Part shown: positions 53,349 to 62,128 of the stretch, in pieces
Numbering within the stretch: position 1 is the first letter of the stretch
Layout of the letters: each line of letters opens with the position of its first letter
NCBI RefSeq assembly: GCF_003057875.1
Contig: NZ_PYXZ01000011.1
Coordinates: 115,037 to 179,036, forward strand
Direction of reading: 5' to 3'
Source of the DNA: Nocardioides currus
GTDB lineage: Bacteria; Actinomycetota; Actinomycetes; Propionibacteriales; Nocardioidaceae
DNA length: 64,000 nucleotides
Notes under the pieces: model-generated
The model's database searches: none
The model's input: the letters and a program-made list of their open reading frames with translations, nothing else
Told to the model about the DNA's origin: nothing
Made by a program: the position numbers and the translations under genes

Positions 53349-54680
53349 TCAGATGTCGCCCAGGAACCGGTCGAAGACCCGCGCCCCGAACTCCAGCGCG
53401 TCGACCGGCACCCGCTCGTCGACCCCGTGGAAGAGCGCGGTGAAGTCGAGGTCGGCGGGCAGCCGCAGCGGCGCGAAGCCGTAGGAGCGCATGCCCAGCT
53501 TGGTGAAGTGCTTGGCGTCGGTGCCGCCGCTCATGAGGTACGGCGCCACGACGGCGTCCGGGTCCTCGGCGAGCAGCGACCGGCTCATCGCGGCGACGAG
53601 GTCACCGTCGTAGGGCATCTCCCAGGGCTGCTGGTGCGAGAGGTGGTCGAACTCGATCCCGTCGCCGGCGAGCTCGCGCAGGGTGTCGAAGAACTCGTCC
53701 TCGAAGCCGGGCAGGAAGCGGCCGTCGACGTGCGCCGTCGCCTCGGTCGGGATGACGTTGACCTTGTAGCCCGCGTCGAGCTGCGTCGGGTTGGCCGTGT
53801 TGCGGATGACCGCGCCGAGCATCCGGGCGGCGCTCCCGAACTCGTCGATCAGCGCCTCCGCGTTCTCCGGCGTCGCCTCGGTGCCGGCGAGGTCGGCGAC
53901 GGCGGCGAGCAGGACCTCCATCGTCGGGGTGAGGCGGACCGGCCACTGGTGCGCCCCGATCCGGGCGACGGCACCGGAGAGGCGGGTGACCGCGTTGTCG
54001 GTGTTGATCATCGAGCCGTGCCCGGCGCGCCCGCGGGCGGTCAGCTTCATCCAGGCCATGCCCTTCTCGGCGGCCTCGATGAGGTAGACCCGACGGCCGC
54101 GGATCGTGGCGCTGAAGCCGCCCACCTCGCCGATCGCCTCGGTGCAGTCGGCGATCTCGTCGGGGTGCTGCTCGACGATGACCTCGGCGCCCTTGTGGCC
54201 GCCGGCCTCCTCGTCGGCCGTCAGGCAGATCACGACCTCTCGCTCGGGTGCCGCACCGGCCCGGGCGCGGGCCCGCACGACGCTGAGCAGCATCGCGTCG
54301 AAGTCCTTCATGTCGACGGCGCCGCGGCCCCAGACGAACCCGTCCTGGACCTCGCCGGAGAACGGGTCGACCTGCCAGTCCTCGCCGGCCGCCGGGACGA
54401 CGTCGAGGTGCCCGTGGACCAGCAGCGGCGCCCGTCCGTCTCCCCCGCCCCAGCGCGCCACGAGCGACGTGCGCCCCGGCTCCGGCTCGTAGAGGCGGGA
54501 CTCGATGCCGACCTCGTCGAGCAGCGTGGCGGCGTACTCCGCGGCCTTCCGCTCCCCCGGACCGTCGGCGTCGCCGTAGTTGCTGGTGTCGATCCGGATC
54601 AGCTCTCGACACAGCTCGACGACCTCGCCGGCGGGGTCGTAGGACGGGTCTTCGGGGCGTCGTTCCGAGGTCTGCGACAT
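53349..54680 (-). CDS. M20 family metallopeptidase (ArgE/DapE/CPG2-like)
   Basis: 443-residue dizinc peptidase/deacylase. Metal ligands and catalytic groups: LVHGHLDVVPA (His and Asp), WGRGAVDMKDFDAM (bridging Asp), LTADEEAGGHKGAEV (catalytic Glu pair), and SGGTDAKHFTKLG near the C-terminus (final His). The dimerisation lid lies between about 200 and 320. Probably a cytoplasmic dipeptidase or acyl-amino-acid hydrolase; specificity not readable. ATG 54680 is 6 nt after CAGGAT. Confidence 0.92.
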   Translation of the reverse strand: MSQTSERRPEDPSYDPAGEVVELCRELIRIDTSNYGDADGPGERKAAEYAATLLDEVGIESRLYEPEPGRTSLVARWGGGDGRAPLLVHGHLDVVPAAGEDWQVDPFSGEVQDGFVWGRGAVDMKDFDAMLLSVVRARARAGAAPEREVVICLTADEEAGGHKGAEVIVEQHPDEIADCTEAIGEVGGFSATIRGRRVYLIEAAEKGMAWMKLTARGRAGHGSMINTDNAVTRLSGAVARIGAHQWPVRLTPTMEVLLAAVADLAGTEATPENAEALIDEFGSAARMLGAVIRNTANPTQLDAGYKVNVIPTEATAHVDGRFLPGFEDEFFDTLRELAGDGIEFDHLSHQQPWEMPYDGDLVAAMSRSLLAEDPDAVVAPYLMSGGTDAKHFTKLGMRSYGFAPLRLPADLDFTALFHGVDERVPVDALEFGARVFDRFLGDI

Positions 54681-54770
54681 GCGCCCATCCTGCCTCGATC
54701 ACGCCCGATTTCGAGGGTGCGCCCCGATGCGAGAGTTCACCGATCGCTTTGCTACTGTTCTCCAGCACTC

Positions 54771-54856
54771 GTCCGGGTGGCGGAATTGGCAGACGCGCTA
54801 GCTTGAGGTGCTAGTGCCCGTATTAGGGCGTGGGGGTTCAAGTCCCCCCTCGGACA
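54771..54856 (+). tRNA. tRNA-Leu (anticodon GAG)
   Basis: 86-nt class II tRNA. Acceptor arm GTCCGGG pairs with CTCGGAC, discriminator A at 54856. The anticodon arm is CTAGC-TTGAGGT-GCTAG with GAG at the third to fifth loop positions, decoding CUC/CUU. A long variable arm (TGCCCGTATTAGGGCG) and the T-arm GGGGG-TTCAAGT-CCCCC follow. CCA is not encoded. A -10-like TACTGT lies at 54753-54758. Confidence 0.97.
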
Positions 54857-54858
54857 CT

Positions 54859-54888
54859 GAGAAGGCTCCGGCTCCACGGAGCCTTCTC
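54859..54888 (+). terminator. Intrinsic terminator after tRNA-Leu
   Basis: Perfect 12-bp stem GAGAAGGCTCCG / CGGAGCCTTCTC with a 6-base loop, starting 2 bp after the tRNA and followed by GTCATTT, a weak T-tract. It also sits one base from the stop of the convergent membrane protein gene, so it may work in both directions. Confidence 0.85.
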
Positions 54889-54889
54889 G

Positions 54890-55642
54890 TCATTTCGGGC
54901 CGTGATCGGCGTGTACGGCGCCTGTGCCGGCCCGGATCCCCCGCACCTGCGCGACCAGCCAGTCGCGCACCCGGGCCACCAGCGCCTCGTTGGCGGCAAG
55001 CGCGTCGGGGTGCTCGGCGAGCCACCGGGTGCCGCGCGCGTCCAGCCTCATCCCTGCCCGGAGCACCGTCCACCGCCGGCCGAGGACCATCAGGGTGCCA
55101 GCCAGGGCGACCGTCGCGAGGAAGCCCCGCAGCACGCCCATGAGCCGGTTGATCGCTCCCACGTCGTTGACGGTGGGGTCGACGGCGCTGAAGCGCACCT
55201 CGATCGGGCTGCCGACGGTGGCGTCGCAGTTGCCGTCGACCTTGCGCGCCGACGTCGCGGTGAACGTGCGCCCGTCGAGGGTGAAGTCGGCGACGATCTC
55301 GCACACGCGCGACGCGTTGCGGCGGCCCGTGTGGTCGAGGTGGACCTCGCGCACCGTGCCGGTGGTCACCGAGTCGGTGTCGGGCCTGCCGGAGAACTGG
55401 ACGAAGGAGAAGAGGCCCAGTGCGAGACCGATCACCAGTCCCACGACCGGCCCGAGGAGGAGGGCCCGGACGGACTGCTCCGTGAACGAGGCCCTGAGCG
55501 CGGACAGGCCGTCGGCGACCAGCACGCGGCCGGCGACCTGCTGGATGCGCGCCACGGTCTGCGGGTCCGTGTCGTCGGGGGCCTGGACGGCCGCCACGGC
55601 GGCGTCCAGGACGCGCGACGTGGCGCTGGTGTCGTCGGTCAT
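54890..55642 (-). CDS. Membrane protein, DUF3592-like
   Basis: 250 residues from ATG 55642. A cytoplasmic N-terminal region (DPQTVARIQQVAGRVLVADG) is followed by a membrane helix (LLLGPVVGLVIGLALGLFSF), an extracytoplasmic domain (VTTGTVREVHLDHTGRRNAS to VGSPIEVRFSAVDPTVNDVG) and a second helix (LRGFLATVALAGTLMVLG). The GTV...V-G-x-I-E-V-R-F-x-x-x-D-P pattern is that of DUF3592 proteins. The C-terminus is cytoplasmic and helical. Function unknown. The longer frame to 55777 has no better start. Confidence 0.7.
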   Translation of the reverse strand: MTDDTSATSRVLDAAVAAVQAPDDTDPQTVARIQQVAGRVLVADGLSALRASFTEQSVRALLLGPVVGLVIGLALGLFSFVQFSGRPDTDSVTTGTVREVHLDHTGRRNASRVCEIVADFTLDGRTFTATSARKVDGNCDATVGSPIEVRFSAVDPTVNDVGAINRLMGVLRGFLATVALAGTLMVLGRRWTVLRAGMRLDARGTRWLAEHPDALAANEALVARVRDWLVAQVRGIRAGTGAVHADHGPK

Positions 55643-55715
55643 GTCATCCGTCCGCGAGCGCTCCGCCTCGTCGCGGCGCGCGCCCGTCCAGCGCCGCGAC
55701 GAGCAGGCTAGGCGC

Positions 55716-56162
55716 TCAGCGCGTGGTTGCGAGGCGCTTTGCCAGGGTCGGTACGACGATCGCCGCCGCGACCACATGCAGCGCCATCAGCGTGGCGGCC
55801 GAGACGGCATCGAAGCCGACGACCAGGTCGGGGACGAACGACAGCACGGTCAGGACGACGGTGGTGCGCACGAACGTGGCGCGGGGGCGGCGCGCCGTAC
55901 GCGCCATGACGGCCGCCATCGCCACCCCGACCAGCGAGAACGCCACGGTGAGGACGGCGAAGCCGGACACCGGGATGCTCTCGCCGGACGTGTCGGCGAA
56001 GGACACGCCGGCCGCGGAGGCGAGCGCCGCGAGGGCGCTGGTGGCGCTGGCCGCGACGACGGCGGCCGCGACGCCGTGCATCCACACGGGCGCGCGACGA
56101 GCGGCCTGCGCATCGGTGGTGGTGGTGGTGGTGGTCATGGGGCTGCTGGTGGTCGTGGTCAT
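55716..56162 (-). CDS. DUF6069-like four-helix membrane protein
   Basis: 148 residues. A Thr-rich N-terminus (TTTTSSPMTTTTTTTDAQ) precedes four hydrophobic segments: VAAAVVAASATSALAALAS, VLTVAFSLVGVAMAAVMA, VVLTVLSFVPDLVVGF and ALHVVAAAIVVPTLAKRL. The layout fits the DUF6069 family. ATG 56162 is preceded by GAGGAG at a normal distance. The Thr run comes from GTG/GGT repeats in the DNA around 56113-56135. Function unknown. Confidence 0.75.
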   Translation of the reverse strand: MTTTTSSPMTTTTTTTDAQAARRAPVWMHGVAAAVVAASATSALAALASAAGVSFADTSGESIPVSGFAVLTVAFSLVGVAMAAVMARTARRPRATFVRTTVVLTVLSFVPDLVVGFDAVSAATLMALHVVAAAIVVPTLAKRLATTR

Positions 56163-56363
56163 CTCGAGCTCCTCGGTGTCCGCAGGTCGCCGAGTGCGAC
56201 CTGCTCATGCCCTGTCCACGAACGCGGCCGGCCCGACACGACAGGTGCGGTCGAAATTCCTGCGACGACTTTTCGTGGCAGGTTTGTCGTATCGACACGA
56301 CCTCGTTCGTGGGTGTTGGCAGAGGCGGTCATCGGGACCGCCCGGAGCTCGAGGAGAACTGCG

Positions 56364-56726
56364 ATGGCGCACTACCTGATGTCCGTGCACGGGCCGGCCG
56401 AGATGGAGGAGTTCGGCAGCTACGGTTCGAAGGAGGAGATGGAGGCGGCGTTCGCGGCGACTGGCGCCTTCAACGAGCAGCTCAAGGAGGACGGCTACTG
56501 GGTGTTCGCCGGTGGCCTCGAGTCCGCGTCGAGCGCCACCGTCGTCGACGGCAGGGGCGACACGCCGGTGATGACCGACGGTCCCTACCTCGAGACCAAG
56601 GAGGTCATCGGGGGCTTCTGGGTGATCGACGCTCCCGACCTCGACGTCGCGCTGCGGCTCGCGGCCGAGGGCTCCAAGGCCTGCGGCGGCAAGGTCGAGG
56701 TCCGTCCGTTCGACGGCCTGGCCTGA
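56364..56726 (+). CDS. YciI family (DGPF domain) protein
   Basis: 120-residue ferredoxin-like-fold protein of the YCII/DGPF family: MAHYLMSVHGP, FNEQLKEDGYWVFAGGLE, TPVMTDGPYLETKEVIGGFW (the DGPF-type motif as DGPY) and KVEVRPFDG. Such genes often sit beside ECF sigma factors, but none is present here. ATG 56364 with GAGGAG 8 nt upstream. Confidence 0.9.
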   Translation: MAHYLMSVHGPAEMEEFGSYGSKEEMEAAFAATGAFNEQLKEDGYWVFAGGLESASSATVVDGRGDTPVMTDGPYLETKEVIGGFWVIDAPDLDVALRLAAEGSKACGGKVEVRPFDGLA

Positions 56727-56742
56727 CGCTCGCCCCGTCCTC

Positions 56743-56934
56743 CTAGAGCCTGGTGGGCGACGGGACGTCGCCCGGTGGGACGTCGCCCGGCGGGGGCGGC
56801 TGCGGATGCCGCAGCGGGTCCCGGTCGGGCGGCAGCGGGTCGATCGGGGCCGTGCCCTCGAGCCGGGCCAGCCTGGTCTCCAGGTCCGTGACCCGCTGAC
56901 GAAGCTGGTCCAGCTCGCGCCGTACGTCGTCCAT
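56743..56934 (-). CDS. Small coiled-coil protein with Pro-rich tail
   Basis: 63 residues. The first half is a short coiled coil (MDDVRRELDQLRQRVTDLET, RLARLEG) with leucines in heptad positions; the second half is proline-rich (PPDRDPLRHPQPPPPGDVPPGD). I chose ATG 56934 because TACCGT (complement of 56942-56947) is 7 nt upstream. No known domain. It is convergent with the YciI gene, 16 bp away. Confidence 0.65.
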   Translation of the reverse strand: MDDVRRELDQLRQRVTDLETRLARLEGTAPIDPLPPDRDPLRHPQPPPPGDVPPGDVPSPTRL

Positions 56935-56976
56935 GCCTGCCACGGTAGGCGCACCCGCTCCCTAGGCTGGGGCACC

Positions 56977-58107
56977 ATGCGCCTCCTCGTCACGTTCGTC
57001 GGCGGCCTCGGCCACCTGACTCCGCTGCTCCCGCTGGCTCGTGCGGCGCGGGAGGCCGGGCACGACGTCGCGATCGCCGGTTCGGGGGGTCTGGTGCCGC
57101 GGATCGAGCAAGCCGGCTTCACCGCCTTCGCGACCAGCCCACAGCCGCACCACGACCAGGCGGTCGCCAAGGAGCGCACCCCGCTCGAGGTGATGGACGC
57201 TCGCGCGACCGAGATCGAGTTCGCCGACAACTTCGCCGACCGGGGCGCGCGACGGATGGCGCTGGCCGTGCCCGACGTCATCCGCGCGTTCGAGCCGGAC
57301 CTCGTGCTCCGTGACGAGACCGACCTCGGTACGCCGATCGCCGCCGAGCTCCTCGACGTGCCCGTCGCCACCCACCTGGTCCTGGCTGCCGGACTGCTGA
57401 TCCGCCCGGAGCTGGTCGCACCACGGCTCGACGCGGTCCGGGCCGAGCACGGGCTGCCGCCTGATCCCGGTCTGTCGCGGCTGACGTCGGGGCTGACGCT
57501 GAGCGATGCGCCACCGTCCTTCCGGAGCCCGGACGCTCCGCTGGCTCCGAGGGTCACGCACTACCGGTCGGCACCCACGCCCGTGCGCGCTCCTCGCGCC
57601 GGTCGGGCGCGGGTCTACGTCACCCTCGGCACGATCTTCAACACGGCCTCGGGCGACCTGTTCGACCGCCTGCTGACCGGGTTGGGCGACCTCGACGTGG
57701 ACGTCGTCGCCACGGTCGGGCAGGGAACCGATCCCGCCGACCTCGGACCGCAGCCGTCCCACGTGCGCGTCGAACGCTTCCTCCCGCAGGGCGACGTGCT
57801 CCCCGACGTCGACCTGGTCGTGTCGCACGGCGGCTCCGGGAGCCTGATGGCGGCCCTCGCCCACGGGCTCCCGTCGCTGCTCCTCCCGCTGGGCGCGGAC
57901 CAGCCGCACAACGCCGTACGGGCCGAGGAGCTCGGCGTCGCCGTGACCCTCTCGGCTCGGACCGTCACGTCGGAGGAGGTCGGGGCGCGTGCCTCGGCCG
58001 TCCTCGCCGACGGCGGGATGCGTGCCCGGTGCGCTGCCGTCGCCGACGAGCTGCAGGCGCTGCCGGGTCAGTCGGCCGCCGTCGCCGCGCTGGAGGCGGC
58101 TTGCTGA
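56977..58107 (+). CDS. Glycosyltransferase, GT1/MGT-like (UDP-glycosyltransferase fold)
   Basis: 376-residue GT-B enzyme. N-lobe: LLVTFVGGLGHLTPLLPLAR (acceptor side, catalytic His-type position in GGLGHL). C-lobe donor site: VERFLPQGDVLPDVDLVVSH and GGSGSLMAALAHGLPSLLLP then LGADQPHNAVRAEELG. Similar to macrolide/secondary-metabolite glycosyltransferases; acceptor and sugar unknown. TAGGCT (56963-56968) is 8 nt from the ATG. Single gene, no biosynthetic cluster around it. Confidence 0.9.
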   Translation: MRLLVTFVGGLGHLTPLLPLARAAREAGHDVAIAGSGGLVPRIEQAGFTAFATSPQPHHDQAVAKERTPLEVMDARATEIEFADNFADRGARRMALAVPDVIRAFEPDLVLRDETDLGTPIAAELLDVPVATHLVLAAGLLIRPELVAPRLDAVRAEHGLPPDPGLSRLTSGLTLSDAPPSFRSPDAPLAPRVTHYRSAPTPVRAPRAGRARVYVTLGTIFNTASGDLFDRLLTGLGDLDVDVVATVGQGTDPADLGPQPSHVRVERFLPQGDVLPDVDLVVSHGGSGSLMAALAHGLPSLLLPLGADQPHNAVRAEELGVAVTLSARTVTSEEVGARASAVLADGGMRARCAAVADELQALPGQSAAVAALEAAC

Positions 58108-58117
58108 CGGGCACTCA

Positions 58118-58900
58118 TCAGCCCGAGAACAGTGCCCTGTGCTCCGTGACCCAGGCGATGTCGTCCCACTCCTCCTCCTCGACGCTGCCGTCTTCGACCC
58201 ATGTCCGCTGGGGTTCCTGGCCCTGATCGGCGAGGAAGCGGACGTGCTCGCCGGTGTAGCGGATGCGTCGGACGACCGCCTCGGCGACGTCGAAGTCGGC
58301 CGGCATGCCGTACGCGTCGAGGAATGCCTCGATCCGCGCTCGGCGGTCGGGCACCTCCGGGAAGTGGTGCCACTCGCGGGCTGCCTCGTCGTCCCGGAGC
58401 GGGGCGAACCACAGCAGGGCGTAGGCCACGTCGCTGAGCCTGGGCGCGCGGTGCAGGAAGTCCCAGTCGATGAGCGCGACCGCCTCGCCGTCGCGCCAGA
58501 CGAAGTTCCAGGGACCGGGGTCGCCGTTGACGAAGACGTCGCCGCCCTCGACCGGCGGTGCGGCGAAGATCGCGTCGTCCGGCGGCACCCAGTCGGCGGA
58601 GGCGTCGTGGATGCGTCGCAGCAGGCGTGCCGCGGACCGCAGCCCCTGCTCGTCGTGCTGGTGCTTCCACCCGTCGCCGCCGCTGTCGCCCTCGATGAAG
58701 CGCAGCGTCTCGGTGTCCCCGTCGAGCGACACGGGCTCAGGCACGCAGTCCAGCCCCTTCGCGCGCAGGTGACGCAGGAACGAATGCACGGTCGGGGTCT
58801 GCGGCCCGGCAGGTCTCGTGACCGTCTCGGCCGTCAGCTCGATCGGACGGAACTGCTCGTTCACCTCTGCCGCGCGGCTGCGTGCCTCGTCGTTCGCCAT
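58118..58900 (-). CDS. Aminoglycoside phosphotransferase-family (APH/choline-kinase-like) protein
   Basis: 260 residues. The C-terminal lobe has FVNGDPGPWNFVWRDGEAVA with Asp and Asn of the Brenner catalytic loop, but Asn replaces the usual His before Gly-Asp; LIDWDFLHRAPRLSDVAY supplies the metal-binding Asp. The N-terminal ATP-binding lobe is short and lacks a clear P-loop. A small-molecule kinase is likely, but the name does not imply antibiotic resistance. No start better than ATG 58900 is visible. It is convergent with the glycosyltransferase. Confidence 0.8.
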   Translation of the reverse strand: MANDEARSRAAEVNEQFRPIELTAETVTRPAGPQTPTVHSFLRHLRAKGLDCVPEPVSLDGDTETLRFIEGDSGGDGWKHQHDEQGLRSAARLLRRIHDASADWVPPDDAIFAAPPVEGGDVFVNGDPGPWNFVWRDGEAVALIDWDFLHRAPRLSDVAYALLWFAPLRDDEAAREWHHFPEVPDRRARIEAFLDAYGMPADFDVAEAVVRRIRYTGEHVRFLADQGQEPQRTWVEDGSVEEEEWDDIAWVTEHRALFSG

Positions 58901-58989
58901 GGGCGGGACGCTCGCACGCGCACCGCCGGGACGCCAACCGGGTTTCGGGGGCGCGCGTCGTCGTCGGCGCCTCGTGCTTGGCTGAGCCG

Positions 58990-59391
58990 GTGACTCGAGT
59001 CGTGGTCGGTGCGTTGGTGCGTGACGGGCAGGTGCTCCTCGTGCACCGACGTCCCGAGAAGCACGTGCACCCCGACCGGTGGGACGTGCCCGGCGGAGTC
59101 ATGGAGGCCGGCGAGTCGGAGCTGGAGGCCCTCGAGCGGGAGCTGCGGGAGGAGCTGGGCGTGCAGGTCGTGGTCGGAGCCGCGTCCCACCTGTGCCGGA
59201 TGTCGGTGGGCCATGCTGACGACCGAGCCACGCTCAGCGCCTGGCTCGTCCCCGAGTGGGACGGCACGCCCGCCAACGTCGCGCCGGAGGAGCACGACGA
59301 CCTGCGGTGGTTCGACCTGGCGGAGCTGCCGCCACCTCCGCACGTCATCGTGCGCGAGGCCCTGCTGCGAGCGGTGGGCGAGCCCTCGTAG
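58990..59391 (+). CDS. Nudix hydrolase
   Basis: 133-residue Nudix pyrophosphohydrolase. The Nudix box is complete: GGVMEAGESELEALERELRE then ELGV. The N-terminus TRVVVGALVRDGQVLLVHRR and WDVPGG are typical. The substrate is probably a nucleoside diphosphate derivative. GTG 58990 is 6 nt after TTGGCT, a weak -10. Ends 9 bp before the convergent helicase gene. Confidence 0.92.
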   Translation: MTRVVVGALVRDGQVLLVHRRPEKHVHPDRWDVPGGVMEAGESELEALERELREELGVQVVVGAASHLCRMSVGHADDRATLSAWLVPEWDGTPANVAPEEHDDLRWFDLAELPPPPHVIVREALLRAVGEPS

Positions 59392-59400
59392 CGGACCGGG

Positions 59401-61113
59401 TCAGGCGCCGTCCTCGGTCAGCGACACGGTCGGCAGCCAGTCGGCCCCGAGGAGCTGGGCGAGGTCGGCGAGACCGGTGGTGTCGCTGCCGACGGTGTCG
59501 GAGGCCGCGGCGATCCGCTCGACCATCACCTTGCCGACCTGCTCCTCGACCGTGCCCTCCGCGTAGGCGATGTGCCACGGCGAGACCTGGTGGTCGCGGT
59601 GGGTGCGGCCGGTCACCTGCCGTCCGGCGATCCCCGAGAAGCGGGCTTGGTGGAAGACCCCGACCCGCGGCTCCGTGCTCGCCTGGCGTCCGTCGGCGAG
59701 GGTCTCGCCTGCGTGCAGGCTGATGGAGGCGACCGTGGTGAAGACGCAGACCTTCGCCTGCCCGGTCTGGAACCGGAGCCGCTCGGCCTCCGGGTCGAAC
59801 CGGTCGCGGCCATAGATCGTGGCGACCTCGATGCCAGAGTCGCGCAGCCGGTCGGCGATCGGGTCGGCGGCGGTCGCGACGAACTCGACCGAGCACGCCA
59901 CCTGCCGCTCGGCCCGGACCTGCTGCTCGATCCACGCGACCGTCGAGTCGACGCGGATCAGCCCCGCCTTCTGCCGGAAGCGCAGGAGCGCGGCCCGCCC
60001 CTTGGCGACGTTGCGCCCGCGACGGGCGATGTCCATCTCACGGCAGAACTCGCCCCACTCGGCCTCGTAGGCCGTCCGCTCCGCCGGTGTCAGGGCCACG
60101 GGCAGGCCGGAGATCGGCACCGGCCCCCACGGCGCGGCGCGGTGCAGCATCGCCGGCGGCCGTTCCTCGTCGAGCCAGCCGCGCACGAGCTTGAGGTCCG
60201 CCGCACGGCGTGCCGGGTCGGTGGTCCACGCAGCGCCGTACCTCCCCTGCTCGACGCCGACACCGTGGCGCTCGAGCGCCGCCGCGAACGTGTCGCCGGG
60301 CTTCGTCGCGCTCGTCCAGTCCTTCATGGGCTCGCAAAGGACCTGCGCGTAGGCCGGCGCGAGGTAGGGCAGCTCGAGCGGCGTGTGGCCGGGCGTCGCG
60401 GTGGTCGCGATGACGAACGGCGCCCGATCCTGCGGCCTGCCGTGTCCGGAGATCCGCGCCCAGAGCTTCCAGCGCTTGGTCGTCGTACGGCGCAGGGCGT
60501 GCGCCTCGTCCGCGATGATCACGTCCCACGTGTGGTCCTTGACCTTCTCCAGCCGGTCCCACGTGATGACGACCCACTCCAGTCCCCCGTCGCCCAGGGC
60601 CGTGATCGTGCGGCACCAGTGCCCGATCGTGATCGCGGCCGGCCGGTCGGCCACGACGAGCACGCGGTGCGCGCCTCGTAGGTCGCCGACCGCGGTCGCG
60701 CCGAGGACCGCCGAGATCGTCTTGCCCACGCCCGGCTCGTCGGCGAGCAGGAACAGCCGACCGCCCGCCTCAGCACGCGCGGCGATCGCGTCCGCCGCCT
60801 CGAACTGGATCCGCCGCGGCTCGAGCGCGTCCGTCGGCTCCGGGCTGGGCGTCGGGTCGTCTGGGTTGAGGGTGTTCTCGATGAACCGTCCGAGCGTGTG
60901 GGGTCCCGGGGCGTACGGCGCGAGGTGCTCGGGCAGGCGGCGTCCGACGTGCAGGTGGGTCCTGACGGCGGGATGCCAGGTCGCGCCGTCGACCTGTGTG
61001 CCGTAGGGGACGTCAAGGACCCAGATCCGCTCCCCCGGGCCAGCGGACGGCAACGGTCGCGGTTGCGTCGTGCCTCGGCGCCGGCCACTGCTGGGACGTC
61101 GACGGGTGGCCAC
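59401..61113 (-). CDS. SNF2-like DEAD/DEAH helicase
   Basis: 570-residue superfamily 2 ATPase. Motif I DEPGVGKTISAVLG, motif II IIADEAHALRRTTT (DEAH), motif III IATTATPG, and a C-lobe with the motif-VI-like GIAGRQVTGRTHRDHQ. The N-terminal 100 residues are basic and lack a domain. Proteins of this size and layout occur both in actinophages and as orphan genes in chromosomes. It starts at GTG 61113, 6 nt from TACCGT. It has no partner genes, so I cannot place it in a defence or repair system. Confidence 0.8.
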   Translation of the reverse strand: MATRRRPSSGRRRGTTQPRPLPSAGPGERIWVLDVPYGTQVDGATWHPAVRTHLHVGRRLPEHLAPYAPGPHTLGRFIENTLNPDDPTPSPEPTDALEPRRIQFEAADAIAARAEAGGRLFLLADEPGVGKTISAVLGATAVGDLRGAHRVLVVADRPAAITIGHWCRTITALGDGGLEWVVITWDRLEKVKDHTWDVIIADEAHALRRTTTKRWKLWARISGHGRPQDRAPFVIATTATPGHTPLELPYLAPAYAQVLCEPMKDWTSATKPGDTFAAALERHGVGVEQGRYGAAWTTDPARRAADLKLVRGWLDEERPPAMLHRAAPWGPVPISGLPVALTPAERTAYEAEWGEFCREMDIARRGRNVAKGRAALLRFRQKAGLIRVDSTVAWIEQQVRAERQVACSVEFVATAADPIADRLRDSGIEVATIYGRDRFDPEAERLRFQTGQAKVCVFTTVASISLHAGETLADGRQASTEPRVGVFHQARFSGIAGRQVTGRTHRDHQVSPWHIAYAEGTVEEQVGKVMVERIAAASDTVGSDTTGLADLAQLLGADWLPTVSLTEDGA

Positions 61114-61262
61114 CCTCGGACGGTATCTGGGTGTCGTTCACCCGCCGAGGCGGCTCGCCCGGTCCGGCGAAGCCGAAGCCGACCAGCCGTCGGCGGCGGT
61201 ACGGCGCACCTCAGTTCGCCCCGGGCCGGATGGTCAGGTCCGTCATCTGAGGTGAGGCCGAG

Positions 61263-62033
61263 TCAGTGCGCCTGACCCGTGCTCGCCGATGTGCCGCCGT
61301 CGACGGCCAGCCATGCGCCCGTGATGTAGGCGGCGTCCGGGCTGGCGAGGAACAACACCGCCGGCGCGATGTCATCGGGTCGTCCGGGGCGGCCGAGGGC
61401 GATCCTGTTGGTGGCCGCGGACAGGGCTTGTTCGTCGTCCTCGATGGCCCGAGTGAGGTCGGTGATCGTGAGGGCGGGGGCCACGGCGTTGAGCCGGACT
61501 CCGCGCGGGCCGTAGTCGAGGGCGAGCGACTGCACGAAGTTCATGATCGCGGCCTTGGTGGCGTTGTAGGCCGCCTGCGCCCAGTCGCCGCGCAGCCCGG
61601 AGACCGAGCCGACGACCACGAGGTTGCCGCCCGAGCGCTCCAGCTCAGGTAGCGCGTGTTGGGCCACGTGGACGAACCCGTCGATGTTGGTCGCACGGAT
61701 GGCCTGCCAATCCTCGAGGGCGAGCTCGTCGAAGGCGCCGTTCGTGTATGCCGCGGCGTTGTTGACGACGACATCGAGCGAACCGAATCGGTCCACGACG
61801 GCTCGCACCATGGCGGCCGCCGAGGCGTCATCGGCGACATCGGCTTCGACGGCGAGCGTACGGTCGGCGGGATGTCCGGCCAGGACCTCGTCGAGCTTCT
61901 CTCGGCGGCGGCCGCTGACGGCAACGTTCGCCCCGTTGGCAAGAAATGCCTCTGCGATCGCGCGGCCGATGCCGGTCCCGCCGCCGGTGACGAGGACGGT
62001 GCGACCGTGGAAGTCATAGGTATTGAAAGTCAT
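61263..62033 (-). CDS. Short-chain dehydrogenase/reductase
   Basis: 256-residue NAD(P)-dependent oxidoreductase. Cofactor loop TGGGTGIGRAIAEAF, NNAAAY, catalytic Ser in VVGSVSGLRG and YNATK (Tyr-x-x-x-Lys), C-terminal YITGAWLAVDGGTSAS. Arg-Arg after the second strand (SGRRREK) suggests NADP preference. Substrate unknown. It is followed upstream by the pyruvate oxidase on the same strand, 95 bp away. Confidence 0.93.
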   Translation of the reverse strand: MTFNTYDFHGRTVLVTGGGTGIGRAIAEAFLANGANVAVSGRRREKLDEVLAGHPADRTLAVEADVADDASAAAMVRAVVDRFGSLDVVVNNAAAYTNGAFDELALEDWQAIRATNIDGFVHVAQHALPELERSGGNLVVVGSVSGLRGDWAQAAYNATKAAIMNFVQSLALDYGPRGVRLNAVAPALTITDLTRAIEDDEQALSAATNRIALGRPGRPDDIAPAVLFLASPDAAYITGAWLAVDGGTSASTGQAH

Positions 62034-62128
62034 GTCGTGCTCAACCCCGCAGGTGCGCCATGCGTTCCCGGTCAGCCGTCCTGCGTGAGCCCATCGCCTG
62101 GTCGGACGTCCGACCAGAGCACGGGGTC

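Noticed and set aside
54771..54860. Integration site at tRNA-Leu
   Set aside because: tRNA 3' ends are common attachment sites, but no integrase or repeated 3' end of the tRNA is seen downstream.
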